64,000 nt of DNA from positions 1 through 64,000 of the forward strand of contig JAOUOP010000012.1 in the NCBI GenBank assembly GCA_029880325.1, in the 5' to 3' direction. The position numbers and the translations under genes are program-made. Shown piece by piece: positions 9,184 through 19,418 of this stretch. Positions within the stretch are counted from its first letter, which is position 1. Each line of letters opens with the position of its first letter. The notes under the pieces were generated by a model. The model was not told where the DNA came from, did not search any database, and saw nothing but the letters and a program-made list of their open reading frames with translations. The stretch comes from Myxococcales bacterium. Its GTDB lineage: Bacteria > Myxococcota_A > Polyangia > Polyangiales > JAFGIB01.

Positions 9184-11703
9184 TCAGTCTTGGGGCCCGG
9201 CGGCGCCCGGCGGCGCCACCCCCCCCTGCAGCTGCTCGAGCAGGAAGCTGTTGGAGTCCAGGGTGTCGGGTCGCTGGGCCATCTCGGTGGGCACCGTGCC
9301 ATCGACGAAGAACTCGTCGAGGGCGCCCTCCATGCCCTCGTAGGCCAAAAGTCCGCTGACGGGATCGATCTTCGCCCGCTGCACGCCCGCCGGCATCGGA
9401 AAGTCGACGCTCGGCCTGCCCTCGAGGGCCTTTTCGACCACGTCGATCCAGATCGGAAGCGCGCTCTTGGCGCCGCTCTCGCGTCGGCCCAGGGGGCGAT
9501 GGTCGTCGAAGCCCACCCATACGCCGACCACCAACTCCGGCGTGTAACCGACGAACCAGGCGTCGCGCGCGTTATTGCTGGTGCCGGTCTTACCCGCGGC
9601 CTTGCGCCCGAGTTTGCGCGCGGCCTGGGCCGTGCCTTCTTCGACGACGCTACCGAGCACGCTGGTCAGCACGTAGGCGGCCGCTGGCGACATCACCTGC
9701 CGGCGCTCGGCCGCGTCGGTCCAGGGCAGCGGCTCTCCGCCGGCGTCTTTCACCGAGCGCAGCACGCGGTAGGGGGCGTGGCGACCGCCGCTGGCGAAGG
9801 TGGCGTAGGCGTTGACCAGCTCGATGGGACGCACGCCGCTGGCACCCAGCGCCAGCGCCAGCGACGGGTCGAGCTCGGTCGTGATGCCCAGTTGCTTGGC
9901 GAAGTCGGCGACTTCCTGCGGGCCGAGATCGTTCATCACCCGCACGGCCACCAGGTTGATCGATTTGGCCACACCCTGGCGCAGCCGCACCGCGCCCGAG
10001 TAGTTCCAGGTCTCGTAGTTGTTGGGTTTCCACTTGTCGAAGACCTCGGGGGCGTCGAGCACCAGCGTCGCGGGCGTGTACTTCTTGCGCTTGATGGCCA
10101 GGCCGTAGGTGATGGGCTTGAAGGTACTGCCCGGCTGTCGCACCGCCGATAACGCACGGTTGAATCCAAAATCCGCTTCGTAGCCGCCCACCATGGCCAG
10201 CACTTCGCGTGTGCGTGGATCGATGACCACCACCGCCGCCTGGGGGCCCAGCTCCAGGCGCGCGCGCGCCGGCCGGCCTTTGCCTGGCAGGGCCTCGATG
10301 GCGACGCGCAGGTTGGCGCCGACCTCGGCAAAGGCGCTCGGCTTCAGTTTTTCCGGATTGTGGCGGGCGGCGTCGGAAATGGCCGCCACGGCCCTGTGGT
10401 CGCCGATCTTCAGCGCGAGCTGTCCGCGCTTGTCGTCTGTGCCGGTGACCACCGCGTCGTAGTTGCGGCCGACCTTGAGCCTGTCGACGCGCTTGATCTT
10501 GCTCTTGCGCTTGGCTTTGGGCTTTTTGAAGGGCGCGCGCAGGCCCTGGCGCTCGTCCAGGGCCCGAAGGCCCTTCTGCAGCGCTTCGCGCGCCATGCGC
10601 TGCAGCTTCAGATCGATCGTGGTCTGCACGCGGTAGCCGCCAGCGCGGGCCTTTTCCTCACCCACGCGCTGCTCCAAAAGCGAACGCGCCAGGGCCACCA
10701 TCTCGGGCGCGTCGCCTTCGACCCGGGTGCGCCCCACGAGCTTCAGCTCGACGCCGCGCGCCTCTTCGATCGCTTCGGCCGACAGATCATCCCAGTACTG
10801 CCTGCGCTTGGCGGCAAGCTGGTCGAGCACGTACTTCTGGCGCTGCTTGGCCGCTTCAGGATGGCGCAGGGGCGAAAGTCGCGACGGCGACTGGGGCAGC
10901 CCCGCCAGCAGGCTGGCCTCGGCGAGCGTGAGCTTCGAGACGTCCTTGCCGAAGAAAAAGCGCGCCGCCTCCTGCACGCCGTAGCGGCCGTGTCCGAAAT
11001 TAATGTGGTTGAGGTAGAGATGCAGGATCTCGTCTTTGCTTAGCTCTTGCTCGATGCGCCGCGCCAAGATCAACTCTTTGATCTTGCGGGCGACGGTGCG
11101 CTCGGGGGTCAGCAGGATGTTCTTGACCAGCTGTTGAGTGATGGTGGAGGCTCCCTGCATGCGCCGCCCGCTCACCAGATCGCGAAAGAGCGCGCGCAGG
11201 ATGCCGGCGTAGTCCAGGCCCCGATGCAGGTAGAAGTCGGCGTCTTCGGCGGCCAGCACGCTCAGCACCAGCACCCGCGGGATGCGCTCCATGGGCACCA
11301 CCGAACGGCGCTCGTCGAAAAGCTCGCCGATCACGGTGCCGCGGCGGTCGACCACGCGCGTGGTCTGGGGCGGTTTGTAACTGGCCAGGGCGTCGCGCGA
11401 GGGCAAGTCGCGGCCGTAGTACGAAAAGACCGCCGTCAGGCCGAGCAGGCCCAGGGAGCCGAGGAAGACCAGCGCCACCAGGACGCGTGCGGTCAGCACC
11501 CAGCGGGGGCCGTGGGCGCTTTTCCTCGATCGCGTGCGGGTGGCAGGCTGTGACTTGCGTGAAGCGGCCTTCTTCGCCGTGCCCGGTGCGCCACTGCGGC
11601 TTTTCTTCGGGGGTGAAGGGGCGGGCGCCCTCGAACTACGCGTCTTGCTCGCCGGCGGGCGGCTGCTGCTGCGCTTCTTCGTCGCTTTGGAGGCGCCGCT
11701 CAT
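9184..11703 (-). CDS. Class A penicillin-binding protein 1A (bifunctional glycosyltransferase/transpeptidase)
   Basis: 839 residues. A Lys/Ser/Arg-rich cytoplasmic tail of about 65 residues precedes one transmembrane helix (about 68-98). The GT51 glycosyltransferase domain follows, with the catalytic glutamate in AAEDADFYLHRGLD and the motif QGASTITQQLVKN. An OB-like insert lies before the transpeptidase domain, whose three motifs are all present: GSTFKP (SxxK), SIN (SxN) and KTGTSN. It polymerises and cross-links peptidoglycan at the outer face of the inner membrane. ATG 11703 overlaps the trmH stop (ATGA), which implies translational coupling. The last hundred residues resemble the C-terminal extensions of deltaproteobacterial PBP1A. 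Confidence 0.95.
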   Translation of the reverse strand: MSGASKATKKRSSSRPPASKTRSSRAPAPSPPKKSRSGAPGTAKKAASRKSQPATRTRSRKSAHGPRWVLTARVLVALVFLGSLGLLGLTAVFSYYGRDLPSRDALASYKPPQTTRVVDRRGTVIGELFDERRSVVPMERIPRVLVLSVLAAEDADFYLHRGLDYAGILRALFRDLVSGRRMQGASTITQQLVKNILLTPERTVARKIKELILARRIEQELSKDEILHLYLNHINFGHGRYGVQEAARFFFGKDVSKLTLAEASLLAGLPQSPSRLSPLRHPEAAKQRQKYVLDQLAAKRRQYWDDLSAEAIEEARGVELKLVGRTRVEGDAPEMVALARSLLEQRVGEEKARAGGYRVQTTIDLKLQRMAREALQKGLRALDERQGLRAPFKKPKAKRKSKIKRVDRLKVGRNYDAVVTGTDDKRGQLALKIGDHRAVAAISDAARHNPEKLKPSAFAEVGANLRVAIEALPGKGRPARARLELGPQAAVVVIDPRTREVLAMVGGYEADFGFNRALSAVRQPGSTFKPITYGLAIKRKKYTPATLVLDAPEVFDKWKPNNYETWNYSGAVRLRQGVAKSINLVAVRVMNDLGPQEVADFAKQLGITTELDPSLALALGASGVRPIELVNAYATFASGGRHAPYRVLRSVKDAGGEPLPWTDAAERRQVMSPAAAYVLTSVLGSVVEEGTAQAARKLGRKAAGKTGTSNNARDAWFVGYTPELVVGVWVGFDDHRPLGRRESGAKSALPIWIDVVEKALEGRPSVDFPMPAGVQRAKIDPVSGLLAYEGMEGALDEFFVDGTVPTEMAQRPDTLDSNSFLLEQLQGGVAPPGAAGPQD

Positions 11704-12398
11704 GGGCAACGTCGACCCAGCTGCGCCCGCACGACCTCTTCGGCCCGTTCGACCGAGTTCATCATGAAGCGCGCGCGCAGCTCTTTTCGCTGCGCGTCGC
11801 TCAGATCGCCGTCGCGCCCGCGGGTGGCGGCAAAGAGGGTGATGGCGGCCGCCACCGAGACATTGAGGCTCTGGGCGAAGCCCGCCATGGGGATGGTGTA
11901 GCGGCCGTCGGCCTGCTCCATCACGGCCTGGGGCAGTCCATCGCGCTCGTTGCCAAAGAAAATGGCGACGCGCGCTAGCTCGGCGAGCTGCTCCGGGGTC
12001 GTCTCACCGTCCATGGTGGCGACATACACCCGGTAGTCGCGGGCGCGCAAATCTGCGATGCAGGCCTCGGCGCTCGGGTGGCGCACCAGGGAAAGCCAGC
12101 GGTCGCTGCCCTGGGTCACGCGCTGCGAAGCCATGAAGGGTTCGGCGCCCTCCACCAGGTGCACCTCCTGGGCGCCGAAGACATCGGCCGAGCGCAGCAC
12201 GGCCGCCACGTTATGCGGATCGTCGACGCCCAGCAGCACCGGCACCACAGACTGCAACCGCCGTGTTACCACCGCCTCGATGCGCGCCCGGCGCGCGTCG
12301 CTCAGCAGTGGATCGAGCACGGCGATCACGTCAGCGGCCGGCGCAGGCAGCGCAGGCTCCGAGTACAGCACGGCGGCCTCGGGGTGATCGCGACGCAT
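11700..12398 (-). CDS. TrmH-family (SpoU) tRNA/rRNA 2'-O-methyltransferase
   Basis: 232 residues with the three SPOUT knot motifs: DDPHNVAAVLRSADVFG (motif 1), VAIFFGNERDGLP (motif 2) and IPMAGFAQSLNVSVAAAI (motif 3). The overall arrangement matches TrmH, which methylates Gm18 in tRNA using S-adenosylmethionine, but close paralogues act on rRNA, so the exact target is open. It lies 43 bp after the secreted protein of the sigma-factor cluster and overlaps PBP1A by four bases, so these genes may share a transcript. Confidence 0.88.
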   Translation of the reverse strand: MRRDHPEAAVLYSEPALPAPAADVIAVLDPLLSDARRARIEAVVTRRLQSVVPVLLGVDDPHNVAAVLRSADVFGAQEVHLVEGAEPFMASQRVTQGSDRWLSLVRHPSAEACIADLRARDYRVYVATMDGETTPEQLAELARVAIFFGNERDGLPQAVMEQADGRYTIPMAGFAQSLNVSVAAAITLFAATRGRDGDLSDAQRKELRARFMMNSVERAEEVVRAQLGRRCP

Positions 12399-12441
12399 GA
12401 CGTGTCGACGGCGCGGTCGCCGTCGTGGGCAGCACTGCGGG

Positions 12442-12957
12442 CTACTTCTTGTCGCCCTTGCCCGAGAGCTCGATCTTGACGCCGATGACCAGTGTGCCGT
12501 TCTGGAACTTCTGCCCGGCCACGAAGAAGGGTTCGCCCGAGGCGATCACCGTCAGCAGTGGCAGGTAGTCTTTCTTGGAAGGCCGGTTGATCGAGACCTT
12601 GACCTTGTGGCGCCCGTCGCTGAGGCGCTCCACCAGCTCGAGCTGCAGCCGCCGGCCGTTGGGCAGGTCGACGGTGGCGGTCCTGTTCTCGCCCAGGCTC
12701 ACGGCGTTGGTCGACAGCACCTTCATCGACTTGAAGCTGTTGAAGGGCGCCTTCTGCAGCGCCTTGATCGCGCGCAGCTTGTCGTCGATGGCGCCTGGCT
12801 TTTCTTCGGCCAGGATCACCAGGACCTCTCCCTTGACCTCGGGTGGGGCGGCTTGGGCCGTGGTCGGCACCGACGCAACGGTCGCTGCCGCGCAGGCGAG
12901 CAGCATCGCCAAAATGAGGGCGAGGGGATTGGGGCGCGTATGCTGGGGGCCGAACAT
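12442..12957 (-). CDS. Secreted protein of unknown function downstream of the ECF/anti-sigma pair
   Basis: 171 residues. A Sec signal peptide is clear (hydrophobic core LALILAMLLACAAATVASV, probable cleavage after AQA). The mature part is one compact domain with a conserved-looking core FNSFKSMKVLSTNAVSL, then VDLPNGRRLQLELVERL and a terminal beta-rich half, which suggests a small beta-sandwich. I do not recognise a named family. ATG 12957 is seven bases after the stop of the anti-sigma gene, so the two are co-transcribed. The position suggests a periplasmic partner or output of the sigma/anti-sigma system (inference). Confidence 0.75.
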   Translation of the reverse strand: MFGPQHTRPNPLALILAMLLACAAATVASVPTTAQAAPPEVKGEVLVILAEEKPGAIDDKLRAIKALQKAPFNSFKSMKVLSTNAVSLGENRTATVDLPNGRRLQLELVERLSDGRHKVKVSINRPSKKDYLPLLTVIASGEPFFVAGQKFQNGTLVIGVKIELSGKGDKK

Positions 12958-12964
12958 GGTGGGT

Positions 12965-13600
12965 CTACTCCTCGAAGTCGTCGTTGATCCACACGACAGG
13001 GGTGGAGACGCCTTCGGCCAATGCGATCTCGAAGACGGTTCCGGTGTTGTCTCCGAAATCCACCTGGACGATCTCGGAGCCCGCTGCGGCCAGGGCCATC
13101 TCCCGCTTGCGCGGTTCGGGCTCGATGCCCGGCTCGGCCACCTTGGGCGGTTTCGTGGGAACGGCGACCTTTTGCGCCGCCGGATCTGCAGCCCGCTCGG
13201 CATCTGGCGCCTGGCGGCCGACGACCATCAGAAGCGCGGCGGCGGCAGCCAGGCCGGCCGCTGGCGCCCACAGCTGCCCGGGATGCTCGAGCAGGCTCTT
13301 GAACGCTCCCGACAGCCAGGACATCAGCCCCGGTGCCGTCTGCTCGGCGCCCTTTCGCTCGGTGCTGGGCTCGGGCAGCCCCGCCTCGATGCGCGCGTAG
13401 AGGGCGTCGAAGTCCACCTCGCGCGACACTTCCTCGGCGGCGACCTCGATGCCCGTGCGCAGCGCCAGAAGCCCCCCATGGCGGGCCTGGGCGTCGGCGT
13501 CGAGTTCGAGCTGGCTGCGGACTTCGGCGGCTTCGGCTTCGTTCAGCTCGCCGTCGAAGTAGCGCATCAGTCGCTCGTCTGTGAGGCTCGGGTCGTTCAC
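12965..13600 (-). CDS. Membrane-spanning anti-sigma factor for the adjacent ECF sigma
   Basis: 211 residues from GTG 13600. The N-terminal part (TDERLMRYFDGELNEAEAAE) is the helical anti-sigma domain; one transmembrane helix follows in the Ala-rich stretch near residues 115-130, and the C-terminus would be periplasmic. There is no cysteine in the protein, so the zinc-binding HxxxCxxC motif of ZAS-type anti-sigmas is absent. The C-terminal segment GDNTGTVFEIALAEGVSTPV is distinctive. A TTG at 13615 would overlap the sigma gene by 11 bases; GTG is preferred because GGAA lies a few bases upstream. Directly downstream of the sigma gene. Confidence 0.85.
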   Translation of the reverse strand: MNDPSLTDERLMRYFDGELNEAEAAEVRSQLELDADAQARHGGLLALRTGIEVAAEEVSREVDFDALYARIEAGLPEPSTERKGAEQTAPGLMSWLSGAFKSLLEHPGQLWAPAAGLAAAAALLMVVGRQAPDAERAADPAAQKVAVPTKPPKVAEPGIEPEPRKREMALAAAGSEIVQVDFGDNTGTVFEIALAEGVSTPVVWINDDFEE

Positions 13601-13604
13601 CGCT

Positions 13605-14300
13605 TCATTCCGCAATCGTTAGCTCACCGCCGACATAGTCCCGCAGGTGTTCCTGCATCTTGCGCCGGGCGTGAAACAGCCGGCTCATGATCGTGCCCTT
13701 GGGCACTTCCAGCACCTGGGCCATCTCCTCGTAGCTCAGCCCCTCCACCTCGCGCATCAGGATCACGGCCCGGTGGTACTCGGGCAGCTCGTCGAGGGCG
13801 CCCTGGATCTTCTGGGAAAGCTCCTGGCGGGTGACCATCTTGCTCGGATTGGCCTCGGCGATGCGGGGCAAAAGGGCGCCATCGCCGACGGCGTCGTCCT
13901 TGCGGATCCCGTCGTCGAATTCGATGACTTTGCGCACCTTGCGCACATGGTCGATGGCCAGGTTCATGACGATCCGATAGAGCCAGGTGTAGAAACTCGA
14001 ACTGCCCTGGAAGTTGCCCAGGTGCTTGTGGACCTTGATGAAGGCCTCCTGCACCACGTCGAGGGCGTCCTGCTCGTTTTTGACGACCCCGAAGGCCACC
14101 GCGTAGGCCCGCCGGTTGTAGCGCTCGTAGAGGCTCCGAAAGGCTGTTCGGTCCCCATTTTGCACTCGTTTGACCAGCTCCGCGTCGGCATGTCGGTCGG
14201 ACACCTCCGTTGCGTTCTTGGACGCCTCGGTCGTCTCTTCATTCAACGGCCTGGGGATCCCTTCGGAGGTGGCCGCGGCAGCTTTGGCGGCCGGCTTCAT
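13605..14300 (-). CDS. ECF RNA polymerase sigma factor (RpoE-like)
   Basis: 231 residues. An N-terminal tail of about 40 residues precedes region 2 (FRSLYERYNRRAYAVAFGVV, then DALDVVQEAFIKVHKHL and the core-binding WLYRIVMNLAIDHVRK). Region 4 is also clear (LDELPEYHRAVILMREVEGL, then SYEEMAQVLEVPKGTIMSRL). It redirects RNA polymerase to promoters of an envelope regulon. ATG 14300 is chosen because further upstream the frame loses coding character. The following gene is its cognate anti-sigma. The promoter must lie in the 117-bp gap shared with the divergent helicase gene. Confidence 0.92.
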   Translation of the reverse strand: MKPAAKAAAATSEGIPRPLNEETTEASKNATEVSDRHADAELVKRVQNGDRTAFRSLYERYNRRAYAVAFGVVKNEQDALDVVQEAFIKVHKHLGNFQGSSSFYTWLYRIVMNLAIDHVRKVRKVIEFDDGIRKDDAVGDGALLPRIAEANPSKMVTRQELSQKIQGALDELPEYHRAVILMREVEGLSYEEMAQVLEVPKGTIMSRLFHARRKMQEHLRDYVGGELTIAE

Positions 14301-14417
14301 GGCCCGATATGTAGCATGAAAGCAGCATTCTTTGGGCAGCCGGCCTGCAAGCCCGAAAAATCGCGGAAATCTCTTGCCTGGCCTTGTGCCGGGCAGCATC
14401 CCGGCTAGCTTCGGGCC

Positions 14418-16658
<2,241 letters not shown>

Positions 16659-16691
16659 GCGGCCCCGGGTCTCGTGGGGCCCCTGGAGCCC

Positions 16692-16940
16692 TCAGTCGTC
16701 GCTGCCCGAACCGCCCGAGCTGCCGGAGTCGCTGCTCGAGGCCGAGCCGCTGCTGCTGCCGGAGCCGTAGCCGTCGGCGTACCAGCCGCCGCCCTTGAGG
16801 ATGAAATTGCCACCCGCGATCATGCGCCGCGCCTTGCGCCGGCCACATTTTTCGCACTTTTTGATGGGGTCTTCGCTGATGCGCTGCTCGCGATCAAAAC
16901 TCGCCCCGCAGGCGTCGCATTGGTAGTGGTACGTAGGCAT
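16692..16940 (-). CDS. FmdB-type zinc-ribbon protein
   Basis: 82 residues. It opens with MPTYHYQCDACGASFD, carries CxxC pairs in CDAC and CEKCGRR, and ends with a Gly/Ser/Asp-rich tail. This is the FmdB/CxxC_CXXC_SSSS family, a predicted zinc ribbon of unknown molecular role. ATG 16940 matches the family start. It is the last gene of a possible four-gene minus-strand operon with PspA, YbjN and a GNAT-like protein, and it converges with the helicase gene. Confidence 0.85.
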   Translation of the reverse strand: MPTYHYQCDACGASFDREQRISEDPIKKCEKCGRRKARRMIAGGNFILKGGGWYADGYGSGSSSGSASSSDSGSSGGSGSDD

Positions 16941-17034
16941 GACCGTCGCGGCGCAAATTAAGGCGTCCACCGTAGGAGTCAAGCCCGGGGCGTTGGGCTG
17001 AGGGGTCCACCCCCGGCATTCCGGAGCCGCCGGC

Positions 17035-17826
17035 CTATTCGGCGCCCTCGCGGGCCTTGAGTTCGGCCAGGGCCTGTTCCAGTTCGGCCAGCTCCGCTTC
17101 TTCATCGCCGGCGGCCGAGGTCTCCACCCGGGCCGCCACCGCCGGCGCGGCGGGCGCCACGCCCATCTTCTGCTTGAGCGCCAGCAGGGCCTCGTCGGTG
17201 CCGGCGTCGGCCTCCAGATCCTGGAACCGCTGTTTGAGCACGTCGCCACCCATCTCCTTGTTCAGCTCGCTCTGGGCGTCGGCTTCGGCCTCGACCTGCT
17301 CGACTTTCCTCTCCAGTCGCTCGAAGGTTTCGAAGGCGCTGGCCTCCTTCATGCCGGCCATCGTCTCTTCGATCGACTTCATCGCGTCGGCGCGGCGCTT
17401 GCGCGCGATCAGCACGCCCTTCTTGCGATTGGCTTCTTCGATCTTGCTATTGAGGGCGCGCAGGGCCGTCTTCAGTTGCTCGACGGCGTGTTTCTGCTTT
17501 TCCCATTGGGCCTGGTACTGGTCGGCCACTTCCTGGAGTTGTCGCTGCCGGGACAGGGCCTGCTTGGCCAGGTCGTCGTCGCCGGCGCGCACCGCCAGCA
17601 TCGCCTTCTTCTCCCACTCGGCGGCGACAGCGGCTTCTTTTTGGGCCTGGCGCTCGAGCTTCTTCTCGTCGGCGATGGCCACCGCCACCTGCTTTTTGGC
17701 CTCGACCAGCTGGGCGCGCATGTCGACCACGACCTGGTCGAGCATTTTTTCGGGGTCTTCGGCCCGATTGATCAGGTCGTTGAGGTTGCTCTTGATGACC
17801 TCTGCGAGGCGGCTAAAGAAACCCAT
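17035..17826 (-). CDS. pspA: PspA/IM30 (Vipp1) family envelope-stress protein
   Basis: 263 residues, almost entirely helical. The N-terminal amphipathic helix MGFFSRLAEVIKSNLNDLIN is typical, followed by EDPEKMLDQVVVDMRAQL and long coiled coils rich in Lys, Glu and Ala to about residue 225. A short Ala-rich linker and final helix (EAELAELEQALAELKAREGA) complete it. PspA proteins assemble ESCRT-III-like rods on the inner membrane and protect it under stress. It follows the YbjN gene by 27 bp. No PspF-type sigma-54 activator is present, so regulation is probably by another route. Confidence 0.92.
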   Translation of the reverse strand: MGFFSRLAEVIKSNLNDLINRAEDPEKMLDQVVVDMRAQLVEAKKQVAVAIADEKKLERQAQKEAAVAAEWEKKAMLAVRAGDDDLAKQALSRQRQLQEVADQYQAQWEKQKHAVEQLKTALRALNSKIEEANRKKGVLIARKRRADAMKSIEETMAGMKEASAFETFERLERKVEQVEAEADAQSELNKEMGGDVLKQRFQDLEADAGTDEALLALKQKMGVAPAAPAVAARVETSAAGDEEAELAELEQALAELKAREGAE

Positions 17827-17853
17827 GGCCAGCTCCTATCCCGATGGCGTCGC

Positions 17854-18237
17854 TCAACAATAACTCGAGAGAACTTCCCGGTGGCGTGACAGGGCCAGCG
17901 TGAAGTCGTCGAGGGTTCCGCGCAGCTCGTTCAGATCCAGGTTCTCCAGCCGCAGCGCGCAGGTCATGGAGATGGTGTCGTCGCTGATCCCGTAGGCGCC
18001 GTGGACCATGTCCGAGACGTTGAGCCGCAGCAGCTCTTCGAAGAGCTGCTCACGTTTCTTCACCTTGCCCAGCGGCATCACCATCAGCCGGAATACCACC
18101 AGGTCGCTCTCCAGCCGCACGACGATGCGGGCGGCTGGACTTTCCGGGTCCTGCACCATCCAGGTGCCGTCGGCGACCTCCTCGTGGGAGTAGCCCGAGC
18201 CGGTCAGGTAGGACTCGATGTCGTCGCGGGTGCGCAT
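17854..18237 (-). CDS. YbjN-domain protein
   Basis: 127 residues. The pattern is that of the YbjN/type III secretion chaperone-like fold: an N-terminal helix (TRDDIESYLTGSGYSHEEV), beta strands (RIVVRLESDLVVFRLMVMPL), a helix (REQLFEELLRLNVSDMVHGA) and final strands and helix. Such proteins are soluble, probably dimeric, and linked to stress tolerance in several bacteria, but no activity is known. ATG 18237 is used because upstream sequence does not resemble protein. It lies immediately upstream of pspA on the same strand, so it may be a partner in the same membrane-stress response (inference). Confidence 0.75.
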   Translation of the reverse strand: MRTRDDIESYLTGSGYSHEEVADGTWMVQDPESPAARIVVRLESDLVVFRLMVMPLGKVKKREQLFEELLRLNVSDMVHGAYGISDDTISMTCALRLENLDLNELRGTLDDFTLALSRHREVLSSYC

Positions 18238-18314
18238 GCTGCCTCCATGCCAAAACAGGCCCGAAGCATACACGGCTGACCACGCCGAGGCGAAATCGGC
18301 AGTCGGCGCTGCGA

Positions 18315-19223
18315 TCAGTCGTAGTCTTCGGAGCTGCTGTCGCCGCCGCCGGGGTCGGCCAGCTTGCGCGACCACAGGATGGCGTCCGAGCGCTCACCTT
18401 CGGTGACCACGCCTTGGGCCAAGAGGCCTGTCTTGCGGTAGCCGGCGGCCAGGAAGGCGGTGGACAGGACTTCGTTGTCGAAGGGCGCAAAGGCAAAGGC
18501 GGAGACGATTTCCCGCTTCTTCAGATCTTCGCCCAGGGTGCGCAGGCCGGCGATGGTCGCGGCGAGTTCGGCATCGTTGGCCGGAACGCGCAGCACCTCC
18601 ACCAACGAGTGTCCGAAGCAGTCCTGGAACTCGGCGGAGATAAAGTTCGGCTTGGCCTTTTTGGATGCCGCTTCGTAGTAGATGCGCGCGGCATCGCGGC
18701 CGAAGTTGTCGAAGGAGCCGTAGGCCGCCGAGGGCTTCTTCCAGAGCGTGTCGCGGGCGCTCTGGGCCTGACGCTCGGTGGCCTGCTTGACGGTGATGCT
18801 CTTGGGCGTGTCGGCGAACTCCTCCAGGCGCTTTTTCGCCGCCGTGATGGTCTTGTCGGTCTGGCGCTGGACGGCGTCGCTGACCTCGATGGAGGCGGTT
18901 CGGTCGCCGATCACGCAGCCCACCAGATGGCCGTCGCTGCGCTTGTAGAAGCCGGGTACGGTTCCCTCGCGCACGAAGCCCACGCGGGTCCAGGAAGAAA
19001 CTTCGTCCTTCTCGACCAGCAGCATGACTTTCTTGACGCCCTCGCGCAGCGCCACCGACTGGATGAAGAGGCGTTTGGCGGGCAGGGCGCCGGCCCGGAA
19101 GTCGATCACCCGGATCTGCTTGGTGCGCCGATTGAGCAGCATGCAGAGAAAGGCGTTGTCGCTCCGAAAATGGAGCTCTTCGACGATGGGCGGGGGTTCC
19201 TTCGCGGCTCGGGCCTTGGTCAT
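18315..19223 (-). CDS. GNAT-like protein, possibly two degenerate acetyltransferase halves
   Basis: 302 residues. The first half ends with VGFVREGTVPGFYKRSDGHL and the second with FLAAGYRKTGLLAQGVVTEG. Both resemble the terminal motif of GNAT acetyltransferases (as in GFxxEGxxxGYY of lysine N-acetyltransferases). The middle (about residues 120-190) is a charged helical linker. The acetyl-CoA-binding R/QxxGxG/A loop is not clear in either half, so catalysis is uncertain. ATG 19223 has a strong GGAGG seven bases upstream. It is the first gene of the run that continues with YbjN, PspA and FmdB, with 77 bp to YbjN. Confidence 0.5.
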   Translation of the reverse strand: MTKARAAKEPPPIVEELHFRSDNAFLCMLLNRRTKQIRVIDFRAGALPAKRLFIQSVALREGVKKVMLLVEKDEVSSWTRVGFVREGTVPGFYKRSDGHLVGCVIGDRTASIEVSDAVQRQTDKTITAAKKRLEEFADTPKSITVKQATERQAQSARDTLWKKPSAAYGSFDNFGRDAARIYYEAASKKAKPNFISAEFQDCFGHSLVEVLRVPANDAELAATIAGLRTLGEDLKKREIVSAFAFAPFDNEVLSTAFLAAGYRKTGLLAQGVVTEGERSDAILWSRKLADPGGGDSSSEDYD

Positions 19224-19360
19224 GGCGCGCCTCCTCGGACGTGTCACAGCGGTCCCGCCCGCTCCGAGCAGTCGGCTGGCACCGTTAAAGCCGCGGGACG
19301 ATAGTGCGCCACCCCGGGGGTGTCAAACGGACGGCGAGCTTTGCTGCTCGGGGGTCCCTC

Positions 19361-19399
19361 AAAAAAAAGCCCCCCGGGAGAGATCTCCCGAGGGGCTTT
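19361..19399 (-). terminator. Rho-independent terminator of the triple-DsbA gene
   Basis: Two 16-base arms (19366-19381 and 19384-19399) pair with one mismatch; read on the minus strand the stem is followed by a run of T (19361-19368 as A on the plus strand). It lies 19 bp after the stop of the minus-strand gene ending at 19419. The strong stem and U-tract make this the clearest intrinsic terminator in the window. Confidence 0.9.
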
Positions 19400-19418
19400 C
19401 GCGCTTGCGCGTGCTGGC

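Noticed and set aside
16661..16681. GGCCCC/GGGGCC hairpin between the helicase and FmdB genes
   Set aside because: It is short, without a T-run, and typical of G+C-rich sequence.
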